Positions 36,541-45,487 are shown, counted from the first letter of the stretch. The stretch is 64,000 nt of DNA from Pseudomonas fluorescens (GCF_000968015.1 NZ_LACH01000001.1:62001-126000); one strand, 5' to 3'. Program-made: numbers and translations. The notes: generated by a model from the sequence alone, not told the origin.

Positions 36541-37515
36541 ATGAATTTGCAGGACATGCCCTCACTGGCACCCACTCAAACCGAGTTGCCACCGCGAATA
36601 TCTACGGCGGGCGAACCGTTCAAGGAACCCGCCGCCGACGGTTTCATCCTTGGCGGCTTCACCTGGCGGCATGCGCATCAAGACTCGACCCGTCCTGTGG
36701 TGATCATCAACGCCGCCACCTCAGTCCGCTGTCGCCACTACTCGCGCTTCGCCGATTACCTGTACGCCAACGGCTTCGACGTGATCACTTACGACTACCG
36801 TGGCATCGGCGAATCGCGACCCGCGTCGCTGAAAGGGCTTCGGGCTTCATGGTCAGATTGGGGCGCGCTGGACTTTGAGGCGATGCTCAAGCGCGCTCAG
36901 CGTGAATTTCCCGGACAACCCATCGATGTTGTCGGTCACAGCTTTGGAGGCTGTGCAGCGGGCCTGGGAGCTTCCGGGCATATGATTCGACGCCTGGTGA
37001 CCGTCGGTGCGCAATTCGCTTACTGGCGCGATTACGCGCCCGCCCATCGCTGGCGGATGTTCGGCAAGTGGCATCTACTGATGCCGTTGATGACATTGCT
37101 TTGCGGTTACTTCCCAGGCAAACGTCTCGGCTGGCTAGAGGACACCCCCGCCGGCGTGGTTCGCGACTGGAGCATGCCCACCGCGCACTACGAGAAACGC
37201 CCCAGCGGTCGCGTCCTTCACGCAAAATCCGGGCGACTGCCCTTCTCATCCGTCACCGCACAAAACCTGGCCATCAGCATCAGCGACGATCCTTACGGCA
37301 CGATTCCGGCCATCGAACGGCTGCTGGGTTACTTCACCAACAGCACGAACGCCCACTTGCGAATCGCCCCCGAAGACATCGGCGAACAAGAAGTCGGACA
37401 TTTCGCCTTTTTTCGTAGCCCATACCAAGCCACACTATGGCCCATTGCATTGTCCTGGTTGCAGACCGGCAAGCTGGCCCCCGACACACCCGGGCGGCTA
37501 GTGCCACGCAACTGA
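36541..37515 (+). CDS. Alpha/beta hydrolase
   Basis: 324 aa from the ATG at 36541; a TTG ten codons upstream is possible. Alpha/beta hydrolase fold: the oxyanion strand VVIINAATSVRCRHYSRFA, then YDYRGIGES, the nucleophile elbow VVGHSFGGCA (Ser) and the C-terminal His in EVGHFAFFR. The layout resembles COG4757-type hydrolases. The substrate is unknown. It follows the DUF1016 gene at 69 bp and precedes the paired small proteins on the same strand. Confidence 0.85.
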   Translation: MNLQDMPSLAPTQTELPPRISTAGEPFKEPAADGFILGGFTWRHAHQDSTRPVVIINAATSVRCRHYSRFADYLYANGFDVITYDYRGIGESRPASLKGLRASWSDWGALDFEAMLKRAQREFPGQPIDVVGHSFGGCAAGLGASGHMIRRLVTVGAQFAYWRDYAPAHRWRMFGKWHLLMPLMTLLCGYFPGKRLGWLEDTPAGVVRDWSMPTAHYEKRPSGRVLHAKSGRLPFSSVTAQNLAISISDDPYGTIPAIERLLGYFTNSTNAHLRIAPEDIGEQEVGHFAFFRSPYQATLWPIALSWLQTGKLAPDTPGRLVPRN

Positions 37516-37552
37516 CTGATGCGCCCATTCAACGGAATACGGAACGACGCCC

Positions 37553-37969
37553 ATGGCCTCAGCCAACAAGCAGAACAAACGCGCCACACGCGCCAAAGCC
37601 AAGGCCAAGCAGAACCGCACCCAACGGGCTGCCGCGCCGGTCGAGCTGGACCCGAACGATGATCGCATCGACTTCGAATCGGTGGACCTGACTGAACTGT
37701 TCAAAGAAATGATCGACGCGCAAAAGATCAGCCAACAAGCGATGTGCGCAGCGTTTCTTGAACACCCGCTGCTCGCGCTGGTGCTGGAACAGGAAGGTGA
37801 AGAAACAGCGACGGACTTCATCCTCGCGGCACTGATCGAGTATCGCCAGTGGTCCGCCGAAGTGGACGAAGCGGCCGCCTTGGCGTGGATCGAATCCCCA
37901 GCCTTCCAGGCTGACTACGTGGCGGCGTCCGACGCCATCGCGACCCAAACACAACCGAAAGCAAACTGA
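37553..37969 (+). CDS. Hypothetical protein, first of a paralogous pair
   Basis: 138 aa. A very basic N-terminus (MASANKQNKRATRAKAKAKQ) that may bind nucleic acid precedes an acidic, helical domain. It is paralogous to the next gene: shared N-terminus, a run of helices, and (E/D)YR(Q/M)W near residue 100, then AWI(E/T)-P-F. No family is recognised. The genes are six bases apart. Confidence 0.7.
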   Translation: MASANKQNKRATRAKAKAKQNRTQRAAAPVELDPNDDRIDFESVDLTELFKEMIDAQKISQQAMCAAFLEHPLLALVLEQEGEETATDFILAALIEYRQWSAEVDEAAALAWIESPAFQADYVAASDAIATQTQPKAN

Positions 37970-37975
37970 GTCCCC

Positions 37976-38428
37976 ATGGCATCCCTGAACAAGCAACAGA
38001 AACGCGCCAAACGCGCCAAGATCAAAGCCAAGCAAATCAATATCCACGGCCGCAAACCCGCCGCGCTGGACGATGACCTGGGCGAAATCGGCGAGCCGAT
38101 CCCGGAATACACCCTGGCGATGTTCAGCAAAATGCGCGACGCAGAAGCCACCAGCCGCAACGACATGCTGCTGACCCTGCTGTCGAACCTCGCCGGCATC
38201 ATCAGCGACCACCCAGAACTGCTGGACATGGAAAACGCCGACAACGAAGCCATGGCTGCCACTCACCTGGCCGCCGACATGCTGATCGATTACCGCATGT
38301 GGGCCGACGGCATGGACCGCGACACCGCCCAGGCCTGGCTGACGGATCCGCAATTCATCACTGACTTCGGCACGGCGCTCGACAGCTATCGCGAGTCGCT
38401 GGATGCACTGGAAGAAAAGGCTGAGTAA
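37976..38428 (+). CDS. Hypothetical protein, second of a paralogous pair
   Basis: 150 aa, with the same plan as its upstream neighbour: basic start MASLNKQQKRAKRAKIKAKQ, then an acidic helical body with MLIDYRMWADGMD and AWLTDPQFITDF. It ends before a terminator at 38449-38484. Function unknown; the duplication is clearly old, since only the ends and a few aromatic positions are shared. Confidence 0.7.
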   Translation: MASLNKQQKRAKRAKIKAKQINIHGRKPAALDDDLGEIGEPIPEYTLAMFSKMRDAEATSRNDMLLTLLSNLAGIISDHPELLDMENADNEAMAATHLAADMLIDYRMWADGMDRDTAQAWLTDPQFITDFGTALDSYRESLDALEEKAE

Positions 38429-38438
38429 ACACTCGCCT

Positions 38439-38483
38439 CAGAAACAAAAACGGCCGCTTGTCATCACTGACAGCGGCCGTTTT
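38439..38483. repeat. Left copy of 45-bp direct repeat (contains terminator)
   Basis: The 45 bases from CAGAAACAAAAACGGCCGCT to the T-run recur exactly at 39267-39311. Inside is a hairpin AACGGCCGC-T-TGTCA / TGACAGCGGCCGTT with a T-run: a working terminator for the gene ending at 38428. The two copies enclose the vapBC cassette (repeat period 828 bp). Confidence 0.95.
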
Positions 38484-38548
38484 TATTTGAGAAGCCAATA
38501 CCCAAAACGATCTGACATGACCCCTCGTCAGCGGCCACGTATATCCCA

Positions 38549-38576
38549 TTGACATATCCCTTAAGAAATCTATTCT
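38549..38576 (+). promoter_or_regulatory. Sigma-70 promoter of vapBC
   Basis: TTGACA, 16-base spacer, TATTCT, about 40 bp before the vapB start. Two ATATCCC copies (38541-38547 and 38554-38560, direct repeat) overlap the -35 and could be part of an autoregulatory operator. Confidence 0.65.
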
Positions 38577-38614
38577 TTGGACTCACAGCACCCACAAAAA
38601 CGCAGGAGGCCAAA

Positions 38615-38845
38615 ATGGAACAGACCACCCTTTTCATGAGTAATCGAAGCCAGGCTGTCCGCCTCCCCAAAGCTGTGGCGATGCCAAGCGATGTGAAACG
38701 AGTCAACGTAGTTGCCATCGGCAGAGCTCGCATCATCACCCCCGCAGACGAAACATGGGACAGCTGGTTCGACGGGGATAGCGTGAGTGCAGATTTCATG
38801 ACCGAGCGTGGACAACCCGCCGATCAGGAGCGTGAGTCGTTCTGA
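38615..38845 (+). CDS. vapB: VapB antitoxin
   Basis: 76 aa from ATG 38615, with CAGGAGG placed well upstream; the frame back to 38549 overlaps the promoter. An AbrB/SpoVT-type DNA-binding beta fold: TTLFMSNRSQAVRLPKAVAMP is the VapB signature, followed by an acidic tail that would occupy the toxin groove. It probably represses its own operon. One-base overlap with vapC (TGATG). Confidence 0.93.
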   Translation: MEQTTLFMSNRSQAVRLPKAVAMPSDVKRVNVVAIGRARIITPADETWDSWFDGDSVSADFMTERGQPADQERESF

Positions 38846-39252
38846 TGATCAAATACATGCTCGATACCAACATCTGCATCTTCACCATCAAAAACAAACC
38901 GCAAATCGTACGAGAAGCTTTCAACCGCCATAACGGGCAGCTATGCATCAGTGCTGTCACGCTGATGGAGTTGATCTACGGCGCCGAAAAATCCGCCGCA
39001 CCAGAAAAGAACCTCGCAGTAATCGAAGGTTTTGTGGCACGCCTTGAGGTCTTGCCTTTCGACAATGAAGCGGCCGCGCACACCGGAATGATTCGATCCG
39101 AGTTGGCCAAGGCCGGAACGCCTATCGGGCCCTACGACCACATGATTGCCGGCCACGCGCGTTCACGTGGATTCATAGTGGTAACCAACAACCTACGAGA
39201 ATTTGAACGGGTTCCAGGGCTACGCGTAGAAGACTGGGTTCACCCCGATTGA
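38845..39252 (+). CDS. vapC: VapC toxin, PIN-domain RNase (tRNA-fMet type)
   Basis: 135 aa. PIN fold with the acidic residues in MLDTNICIF (Asp7), SAVTLMELIYGAEKS (Glu42), GPYDHMIAGHA (Asp) and TNNLREFERV. The pattern is that of the enterobacterial-type VapC that cuts initiator tRNA in the anticodon stem-loop; the target is inferred from the family. It is intact, with its cognate vapB upstream. Confidence 0.94.
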   Translation: MIKYMLDTNICIFTIKNKPQIVREAFNRHNGQLCISAVTLMELIYGAEKSAAPEKNLAVIEGFVARLEVLPFDNEAAAHTGMIRSELAKAGTPIGPYDHMIAGHARSRGFIVVTNNLREFERVPGLRVEDWVHPD

Positions 39253-39266
39253 TCCAGTACAACTGA

Positions 39267-39311
39267 CAGAAACAAAAACGGCCGCTTGTCATCACTGACA
39301 GCGGCCGTTTT
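39267..39311. repeat. Right copy of 45-bp direct repeat (contains terminator)
   Basis: Exact copy of 38439-38483. It ends the vapBC transcript and lies 17 bp before the stop codon of the convergent permease gene. Confidence 0.95.
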
Positions 39312-39328
39312 GCGTTATGCGGTGCAAA

Positions 39329-40720
39329 TCAGTTCAGCACCACCGCACCCATCTTCTGCAACTTGCGACGACGAGCCACAAACAAACCGGCAGCCACCAC
39401 CAGCAAACTCAGCAGACCGGTCGCGAGGATCTCCACGCGATGCGCTTCCTGGAACAGCATGATGGTCAGGGCCGCAATGATGAATATGATCACCGCGTAG
39501 GTCAGGACCGGGAACAGCCACATGCTGAAAGCGATTTTCTCGCCACGCGCCATACGCTGCTTGCGCATACGCAGTTGTGAAATCGCGATCACCAGGTACA
39601 CCAGCAGCGCGATAGCGCCGGAGCTGGCCAGCAGGAATTCGAACACGGCGGCCGGCGCCACGTAGTTGGCGAAAACCGCGATGAACGCAGCACCGGTGGA
39701 CAACATGACAGCCCAGTACGGCGTGCCGCTCTTGTTGGTGCGCTGGGAAACGGCCGGTGCATCACCGCGCTTGCCCAAGGAGAACATCATGCGCGATGCA
39801 GTGTAGAGCGCCGAGTTCAGGCAGCTGGTCACAGCAACCAATACCACGATGTCGACGATCAGCTTGGCATTCGGGATGCCCATGCGCTCAAGCACAGTCT
39901 GGTAAGAACCAACGCTGGCGAGGATCGGGTCGTTCCATGGCACCAGGGCAACAACGATGAAAATCGATACGAGGTAGAACAAGCCGATCCGCCAGATCAC
40001 CGAATTGGTGGCCTTGGAGATTTGCTGGCCTGGGTTCTTCGATTCCGCGGCCGCGATGGTCACGATCTCGGTGCCCATGAAGGAAAACATGGTGGTCAGG
40101 ATCGCGCCCAACACTGCGCCCATGCCGTTTGGCAGGAAGCCTTGGGTGTCGAACAGATGCGAAACGCCGCTGACCTGGCTGTTCGGCAGAAAGCCGAAGA
40201 TCGCCAGAACGCCGAGGCCGATGAAACCGATGATCGCCACGACTTTGACCAGGGCGAACCAGAATTCGAATTCACCGTAGTTCTTCACACTGAACAGGTT
40301 TGTCACCGTCAGCAGCAAAGTGATGATCAACGTGAAGGCCCAGATCGCCACATTCGGGAACCAGGCGTGCAGGATGGTCGCGGCGGCGTTGGCTTCCAGC
40401 GGAATCACCAACACCCAGAACCACCAGTAGAGCCAGCCGATGGTGAAACCAGCCCAGTGACCGATCGCGCGATCGGCATACGTCGAAAAGGAGCCTGTGT
40501 CAGGCGAAGCGACGGCCATCTCGCCGAGCATGCGCATCACCAGCACCACCAGCATACCGGCGGCGGCGTAGGCCAACAGCACGGCCGGGCCTGCGGCGGC
40601 GATGGCGTGGCCGGAGCCGACGAACAAGCCGGCGCCGATTACCCCGGCAATCGACAGCATGGTCACATGACGCGGTTTGAGCCCCTGTTCGAGGCCATTG
40701 GAGCTTGGGGTACTGCTCAT
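39329..40720 (-). CDS. Amino-acid permease (GabP-like, APC family)
   Basis: 463 aa from the ATG at 40720 (MSSTPSSNGLEQGLKPRHVT), with AAAGGT upstream; a longer frame to 40840 runs through the promoter. About 12 membrane segments. The start LKPRHVTMLSIAGVIGAGLF and VMRMLGEMAVASPDTGSFS are marks of the GABA/aromatic permease group of APC transporters. GABA or another amino acid is the likely substrate. Its control region carries a sigma-54 promoter and an NtrC site, so it is probably used to scavenge nitrogen. Confidence 0.88.
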   Translation of the reverse strand: MSSTPSSNGLEQGLKPRHVTMLSIAGVIGAGLFVGSGHAIAAAGPAVLLAYAAAGMLVVLVMRMLGEMAVASPDTGSFSTYADRAIGHWAGFTIGWLYWWFWVLVIPLEANAAATILHAWFPNVAIWAFTLIITLLLTVTNLFSVKNYGEFEFWFALVKVVAIIGFIGLGVLAIFGFLPNSQVSGVSHLFDTQGFLPNGMGAVLGAILTTMFSFMGTEIVTIAAAESKNPGQQISKATNSVIWRIGLFYLVSIFIVVALVPWNDPILASVGSYQTVLERMGIPNAKLIVDIVVLVAVTSCLNSALYTASRMMFSLGKRGDAPAVSQRTNKSGTPYWAVMLSTGAAFIAVFANYVAPAAVFEFLLASSGAIALLVYLVIAISQLRMRKQRMARGEKIAFSMWLFPVLTYAVIIFIIAALTIMLFQEAHRVEILATGLLSLLVVAAGLFVARRRKLQKMGAVVLN

Positions 40721-40813
40721 TGAAACTACCTTTGTAAGGAAAAGCGAATGCGTGCATCCCGCCTGAATTTCTTTCTCGTAAAAAGAAACCAACGGGGCGT
40801 TCTGGATTCTGTA

Positions 40814-40829
40814 CGCAATAATTGCGCCA
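40814..40829 (-). promoter_or_regulatory. Sigma-54 promoter of the GabP-like permease
   Basis: On the minus strand: TGGCGC-N5-TTGCG, GG and GC in exact register. Predicted start near 40802, 80 bp before the coding start. Confidence 0.75.
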
Positions 40830-40982
40830 AAATGTTTCAAAACCGTCTACCACGGCGATCTCATCCAGACCGGACAGTCATCGCAACCCATTGAAATTAA
40901 TGGCACTTTGCCAGAACGTTACCCTGCGACTCACTTTGAGAACGAATTCGCGCACCGGAAACACACCCGGAAAATGCCCGAC

Positions 40983-40997
40983 GCACAATAAAAGTGC
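40983..40997. promoter_or_regulatory. NtrC-type enhancer site
   Basis: GCACAATAAAAGTGC is a perfect GCAC-N7-GTGC palindrome, as in NtrC sites, about 160 bp upstream of the permease sigma-54 promoter. Confidence 0.65.
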
Positions 40998-41283
40998 AGA
41001 TCTGGAACGTTTGGCCGGTTAGCGCTTCCAACCCCCCGCCAAAGCTGGCAACATCGCGCCCTTTTTTGGGACCGCCCCCGCTTTTTTTATCAACAGGCAG
41101 GGTTCAAACGGCTGTTCGGTTGATAGCAGCGCGACAGTCTGCTGTACCGATGCGACAACCTGCCACAGACCACCCGTTTACCGCCCGTAGCGCTGTTGGC
41201 TGCCATTCAGACGCTATGCTAGCTTGGCCGCCTCGCCAGGAAGGCCGCCAACAGCAGGAGCGAAATACTTATGAGGAACGCAC

Positions 41284-42057
41284 ATGGCTGAGGCCACGCC
41301 CGCGCTTGAAATCCGCAACTTGCACAAACGCTACGGACAGCTTGAGGTGCTCAAAGGCATCTCGCTGATCGCCCGCGACGGCGACGTGATCTCGATCCTG
41401 GGTTCTTCCGGTTCCGGCAAGTCCACCTTCCTTCGTTGCATCAACCTGTTGGAAAACCCGCACCAGGGCCAGATCCTGGTGGCCGGCGAAGAACTCAAGC
41501 TCAAAGCCGCCAAGAACGGCGAACTGGTCGCTGCCGACGGCAAGCAGATCAATCGTCTGCGCAGCGAGATCGGTTTTGTATTTCAAAACTTTAATCTCTG
41601 GCCGCACATGAGCGTGCTCGACAACATCATCGAAGCGCCGCGCCGCGTGCTCGGTCAGAGCAAAGCGGAAGCCACCGAAGTCGCCGAAGCCTTGCTGGCC
41701 AAGGTCGGCATTGCTGACAAGCGCCACGCCTACCCGGCGCAACTCTCCGGCGGTCAGCAACAACGCGCGGCCATTGCCCGCACGCTGGCCATGCAGCCCA
41801 AGGTGATCCTGTTCGACGAACCCACCTCCGCCCTTGACCCGGAAATGGTCCAGGAAGTACTTAATGTCATCCGCGCATTGGCCGAAGAAGGCCGCACCAT
41901 GCTGCTGGTCACCCATGAAATGGGCTTCGCCCGTCAGGTGTCCAGCGAGGTGGTGTTCCTCCACCAGGGCCTGGTAGAAGAGCAAGGATCGCCACAGCAG
42001 GTGTTCGAAAACCCGCTTTCGGCGCGCTGCAAACAATTCATGTCCAGCAACCGCTAA
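41284..42057 (+). CDS. Polar amino-acid ABC transporter, ATP-binding protein
   Basis: 257 aa of the HisP/GlnQ/AotP class. Walker A LGSSGSGKST (about residues 40-49), Q-loop FVFQNFNLWPHM, signature LSGGQQQRAAIA, Walker B VILFDEPTSALDPEM, H-loop LLVTHEMGF. The insert KAAKNGELVAADGKQINRL is typical of the histidine/arginine transporters (HisP, AotP). It is first in an operon of ATPase, binding protein and two permeases. Confidence 0.95.
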   Translation: MAEATPALEIRNLHKRYGQLEVLKGISLIARDGDVISILGSSGSGKSTFLRCINLLENPHQGQILVAGEELKLKAAKNGELVAADGKQINRLRSEIGFVFQNFNLWPHMSVLDNIIEAPRRVLGQSKAEATEVAEALLAKVGIADKRHAYPAQLSGGQQQRAAIARTLAMQPKVILFDEPTSALDPEMVQEVLNVIRALAEEGRTMLLVTHEMGFARQVSSEVVFLHQGLVEEQGSPQQVFENPLSARCKQFMSSNR

Positions 42058-42070
42058 CGGAGCTACCCGC

Positions 42071-42817
42071 ATGCAGAACTACAAAAAAATCTTCCTGGCT
42101 GCTGCCGTCACCCTGGCCTTCAGCGCCGGTGCTGCCGCCGAGACCTTGAAGATGGGCATCGAAGCGGCCTACCCGCCGTTCAACAACAAAGATGCCAGTG
42201 GCAATGTCGTCGGCTTCGACAAAGAAATCGGCGACGCCCTGTGCGCCAAGATGAAAGTCGAATGCACCGTGGTCACGTCTGACTGGGACGGCATCATTCC
42301 GGCCCTGAACGCCAAGAAATTCGATTTCCTGATCTCCTCGATGTCGATCACCGACGAGCGCAAGCAAGCGGTGGACTTCACCGACCCGTACTACTCCAAC
42401 AAGCTGCAATTCATCGCACCGAAAAACGTCGATTTCAAAACCGACAAGGACTCCCTGCAAGGCAAAGTGATCGGTGCACAACGTGCGACCCTCGCTGGCA
42501 CCTGGCTGGAAGACAACATGGAAGGCGTTGAAGTCAAACTCTACGACACCCAGGAAAACGCTTACCTGGATCTGACCTCCGGTCGTCTGGACGGCATCCT
42601 GGCGGACAAGTACGTCAACTACGAGTGGCTGAAAAGCGACGCCGGCCGTTCTTACGAGTTCAAAGGCGACCCGGTGGAAGAAAGCGACAAGATCGGTATC
42701 GCTGTACGTAAAGGCGATGAGATTCGTACGAAGCTGAACACCGCACTGAAAGAAATCGTCGCTGATGGCACCTACAAAAAGATCAACGACAAGTACTTCC
42801 CGTTCAGCATCTATTGA
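42071..42817 (+). CDS. Basic amino-acid periplasmic binding protein
   Basis: 248 aa. The signal peptide MQNYKKIFLAAAVTLAFSAG is cleaved near AAAE. LAO-binding family: GIEAAYPPFNNKDASGNVVG, FDKEIGDALCAKMKVEC, and the ligand Arg/Asp in SMSITDERKQAVDFTDPYY. Two Cys (CAKMKVEC) form the disulfide seen in LAO/HisJ. The ligand is probably arginine, lysine or ornithine. It begins 13 bp after the ATPase gene. Confidence 0.93.
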   Translation: MQNYKKIFLAAAVTLAFSAGAAAETLKMGIEAAYPPFNNKDASGNVVGFDKEIGDALCAKMKVECTVVTSDWDGIIPALNAKKFDFLISSMSITDERKQAVDFTDPYYSNKLQFIAPKNVDFKTDKDSLQGKVIGAQRATLAGTWLEDNMEGVEVKLYDTQENAYLDLTSGRLDGILADKYVNYEWLKSDAGRSYEFKGDPVEESDKIGIAVRKGDEIRTKLNTALKEIVADGTYKKINDKYFPFSIY

Positions 42818-42895
42818 TTCTGACCTGCCGGGCCGGCGCCGTTATCTGACGGCGCCAGTCCCTGGCATTGCCTGCCGCGATTTGAAAAGAAATCC

Positions 42896-43591
42896 ATGAC
42901 TATCGATCTCTACGGATTCGGCCCGGCGCTCGCCGCTGGCGCGCTGATGACTGTGAAACTGGCACTCTCGGCCTTGTGCCTGGGCCTGGTGCTCGGTCTG
43001 CTCGGCGCCTTGGCCAAGACTTCCCCGTACAAGCCGTTGCAATGGCTTGGCGGCACTTATTCGACACTGGTACGCGGCATCCCGGAATTGCTCTGGGTGC
43101 TGTTGATCTACTTCGGCACGGTCAACCTGATGCGTGCCTTGGGCGAGTTCTTCGGCAACCCCGACCTCGAACTCAATGCTTTCGCCGCCGGCGTGATTGC
43201 GCTGGGGCTGTGCTTCGGTGCCTACGCCACGGAAGTGTTTCGTGGTGCAATTTTGGCGATCCCCAAAGGTCACCGCGAAGCGGGTGTGGCGTTGGGCCTG
43301 TCGAAATTCCGTATCTTCACCAAACTGATCATGCCGCAGATGTGGCGCATCGCCCTGCCCGGTCTGGGTAACTTGTTCATGATCCTGATGAAAGACACCG
43401 CACTGGTATCGGTCATCGGCCTGGAAGAAATCATGCGTCACGCGCAAATCGGCGTGACCGTGTCCAAGCAACCGTTCACCTTTTATATGGCGGCCGCGTT
43501 CATGTACCTGGGCCTGACCGTACTCGCCATGAGCGGCATGCACTTGATGGAAAAACGCGCCGCTCGCGGCTTCGCGAGGAGCACCCAATGA
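42896..43591 (+). CDS. Amino-acid ABC transporter permease (HisQ type)
   Basis: 231 aa with about five membrane helices. The EAA loop reads AILAIPKGHREAGVALGLSKF. VRGIPELLWVLLIYFGTVN is a mark of this permease family. It pairs with the permease that overlaps it by four bases (ATGA). Confidence 0.93.
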   Translation: MTIDLYGFGPALAAGALMTVKLALSALCLGLVLGLLGALAKTSPYKPLQWLGGTYSTLVRGIPELLWVLLIYFGTVNLMRALGEFFGNPDLELNAFAAGVIALGLCFGAYATEVFRGAILAIPKGHREAGVALGLSKFRIFTKLIMPQMWRIALPGLGNLFMILMKDTALVSVIGLEEIMRHAQIGVTVSKQPFTFYMAAAFMYLGLTVLAMSGMHLMEKRAARGFARSTQ

Positions 43592-44277
43592 ACTGGGAAG
43601 TCATCATCAAGTGGCTGCCGAAACTGGCCCAAGGCGCAACGCTGACCCTGGAACTGGTGGCCATCGCCGTGATCGCCGGCTTACTGCTGGCGATTCCACT
43701 GGGCATCGCGCGCTCGTCGCGCCTGTGGTGGGTGCGGGCATTTCCCTACGGCTACATCTTCTTTTTCCGTGGCACACCGCTGCTGGTTCAGCTGTTCCTG
43801 GTCTACTACGGCCTGGCGCAGTTCGATGCGATCCGTAACAGCTCGATGTGGCCGTACCTGCGCGATCCGTTCTGGTGTGCCACAGCGACCATGACGTTGC
43901 ACACCGCGGCCTACATCGCCGAAATCCTGCGCGGCGCGATCCAGGCGATTCCACCGGGCGAGATCGAAGCGGCGCGCGCCTTGGGCATGTCCCGGGCCAA
44001 AGCGCTGGTCTACATCATCCTGCCCCGAGCGGCGCGTATCGGTCTGCCGGCTTACAGCAACGAAGTCATCCTGATGCTCAAGGCCAGCGCCCTGGCCAGC
44101 ACCGTGACCCTGCTGGAACTGACTGGCATGGCCCGCACCATCATTGCCCGGACCTACCTGCCGGTGGAGATCTTCTTCGCGGCGGGCATGTTCTATCTCC
44201 TGATGGCTTACGTGCTGGTTCGCGGCTTCAAGCTGCTGGAGCGCTGGCTGCGCGTCGATGCCTGCCAGGGGCGTTGA
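43588..44277 (+). CDS. Amino-acid ABC transporter permease (HisM type)
   Basis: 229 aa with about five helices, FFRGTPLLVQLFLVYYGLAQ and the EAA loop GAIQAIPPGEIEAARALGMSR. It is the second permease of the heterodimer. The next gene starts 20 bases before its end. Confidence 0.93.
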   Translation: MNWEVIIKWLPKLAQGATLTLELVAIAVIAGLLLAIPLGIARSSRLWWVRAFPYGYIFFFRGTPLLVQLFLVYYGLAQFDAIRNSSMWPYLRDPFWCATATMTLHTAAYIAEILRGAIQAIPPGEIEAARALGMSRAKALVYIILPRAARIGLPAYSNEVILMLKASALASTVTLLELTGMARTIIARTYLPVEIFFAAGMFYLLMAYVLVRGFKLLERWLRVDACQGR

Positions 44278-45487
44278 TTCCCGCGTGCTGACGGGCGAGG
44301 CCTTACTCGCCCGTTTCGCTGCGCTGGATGCTTTTCTGATCGAGCACCAAGCACTGTGGAAGCCTCGGCCGTTTACTCATCTGCAGCTTCCCTGGGAAGC
44401 GTCCTACCCCGAGTTGGCGACCTGGCTACGAGGGCGATCGCTGGAGGACGCGGAACACGCTCATAACAACCCAGCTCTTTTGAACGCACCGGAGCCATTT
44501 GCCTCATTGGCGGCGATGTCCCTTGAGTTGAGCGCGGTGGATGAGTTGCCAGCGCATACGCTTGAAACGGCGGGTCATCGACTGAATGTTGATGTGCCGG
44601 GGCGCAAGTGGCAGCAGATCGAAGCCTTCGCCAGTCGCTTGCAGTTTGCTGACGCGCCGAGCCATTGGCTGGACTGGTGCTCGGGCAAAGGCCACTTGGG
44701 TCGACGCCTGCTGCAAACCGGGCAACAACTGACCTGCCTGGAATACGACCCGGCGTTGGTCGCCAGTGGTCAGGCACTCAGCCAGCGTCATCAATTGCAC
44801 GCACTGCATGTCGAGCAAGATGTACTCGCTGCCGATACTGCCTTTTTCCTGAATGCTGACCACACGCCGGTAGCGCTGCATGCCTGCGGTGATCTGCATG
44901 TGCGGCTGATCCAGCTCGCCAGTGCGTCTGGCTGCAAACAATTGGCCATCGCGCCTTGCTGCTATAACCGGATCAGTCTGAGCGTGTATCAGCCGCTTTC
45001 CTCGTCGGCCAGGCGCTCCGACCTACCGTTGTCCCTCGATGATCTTTCGCTACCGATGAGCGAAACCGTCACCGCGGGCGCTCGCGTCCGACGTCAGCGT
45101 GACACCTCCATGGCCCGACGCCTGGCCTTCGACCTGCTGCAGCGGCAACTGCGCGGCATTGACGAATACCTGCCCACCCCTTCCCTCCCCAGTGCCTGGC
45201 TGGATAAATCCTTCGCTGATTACTGCCATCATTTGGCCGCGCTTAAAGAGTTATCCACAATCGGCCCGCAGGATTGGTCAGCACTTGAAGCCGCTGGTTG
45301 GCAGCGATTGGCCGAAGTACGCAATCTGGAACTGCTGCGCGGACTTTTCCGACGCCCGTTGGAACTGTGGCTGGTACTCGATCGAGCCCTTTTCCTATTC
45401 GAGCAAGGGTTTGCGGTTCGCCTCGGTACCTTCTGCGAAACCCCACTGACACCGCGTAATTTCCTGATCCTGGCTGAGCGCCCTTAA
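44258..45487 (+). CDS. SAM-dependent methyltransferase of unknown target
   Basis: 409 aa. The Rossmann motif I is HWLDWCSGKGHLGRRLL (about residues 136-152), followed by CLEYDPALV (acidic loop) and VALHACGDLHVRL. Its centre has a Cys-containing APCCYN block, as in the RrmJ-like or Methyltransf_32 proteins. The target is unknown (tRNA or small molecule are both possible). It overlaps the ABC permease gene by 20 bases. A GTG at 44285 is an alternative start without that overlap. The link to the transport operon may be only transcriptional. Confidence 0.8.
   Translation: MPARGVDSRVLTGEALLARFAALDAFLIEHQALWKPRPFTHLQLPWEASYPELATWLRGRSLEDAEHAHNNPALLNAPEPFASLAAMSLELSAVDELPAHTLETAGHRLNVDVPGRKWQQIEAFASRLQFADAPSHWLDWCSGKGHLGRRLLQTGQQLTCLEYDPALVASGQALSQRHQLHALHVEQDVLAADTAFFLNADHTPVALHACGDLHVRLIQLASASGCKQLAIAPCCYNRISLSVYQPLSSSARRSDLPLSLDDLSLPMSETVTAGARVRRQRDTSMARRLAFDLLQRQLRGIDEYLPTPSLPSAWLDKSFADYCHHLAALKELSTIGPQDWSALEAAGWQRLAEVRNLELLRGLFRRPLELWLVLDRALFLFEQGFAVRLGTFCETPLTPRNFLILAERP

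Larger units (their letters stand above)
40721..41283. promoter_or_regulatory. Divergent control region, permease / amino-acid ABC operon
   Basis: This 563-bp stretch holds no gene. It carries the sigma-54 promoter for the permease (40814-40829, leftward) and an NtrC-type palindrome (40983-40997). A poly-pyrimidine stretch with GCCCTTTTTTGGG and CTTTTTTTATC lies at about 41060-41092. No certain promoter for the ABC operon was found; its ribosome site is at about 41267-41275. Confidence 0.6.
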
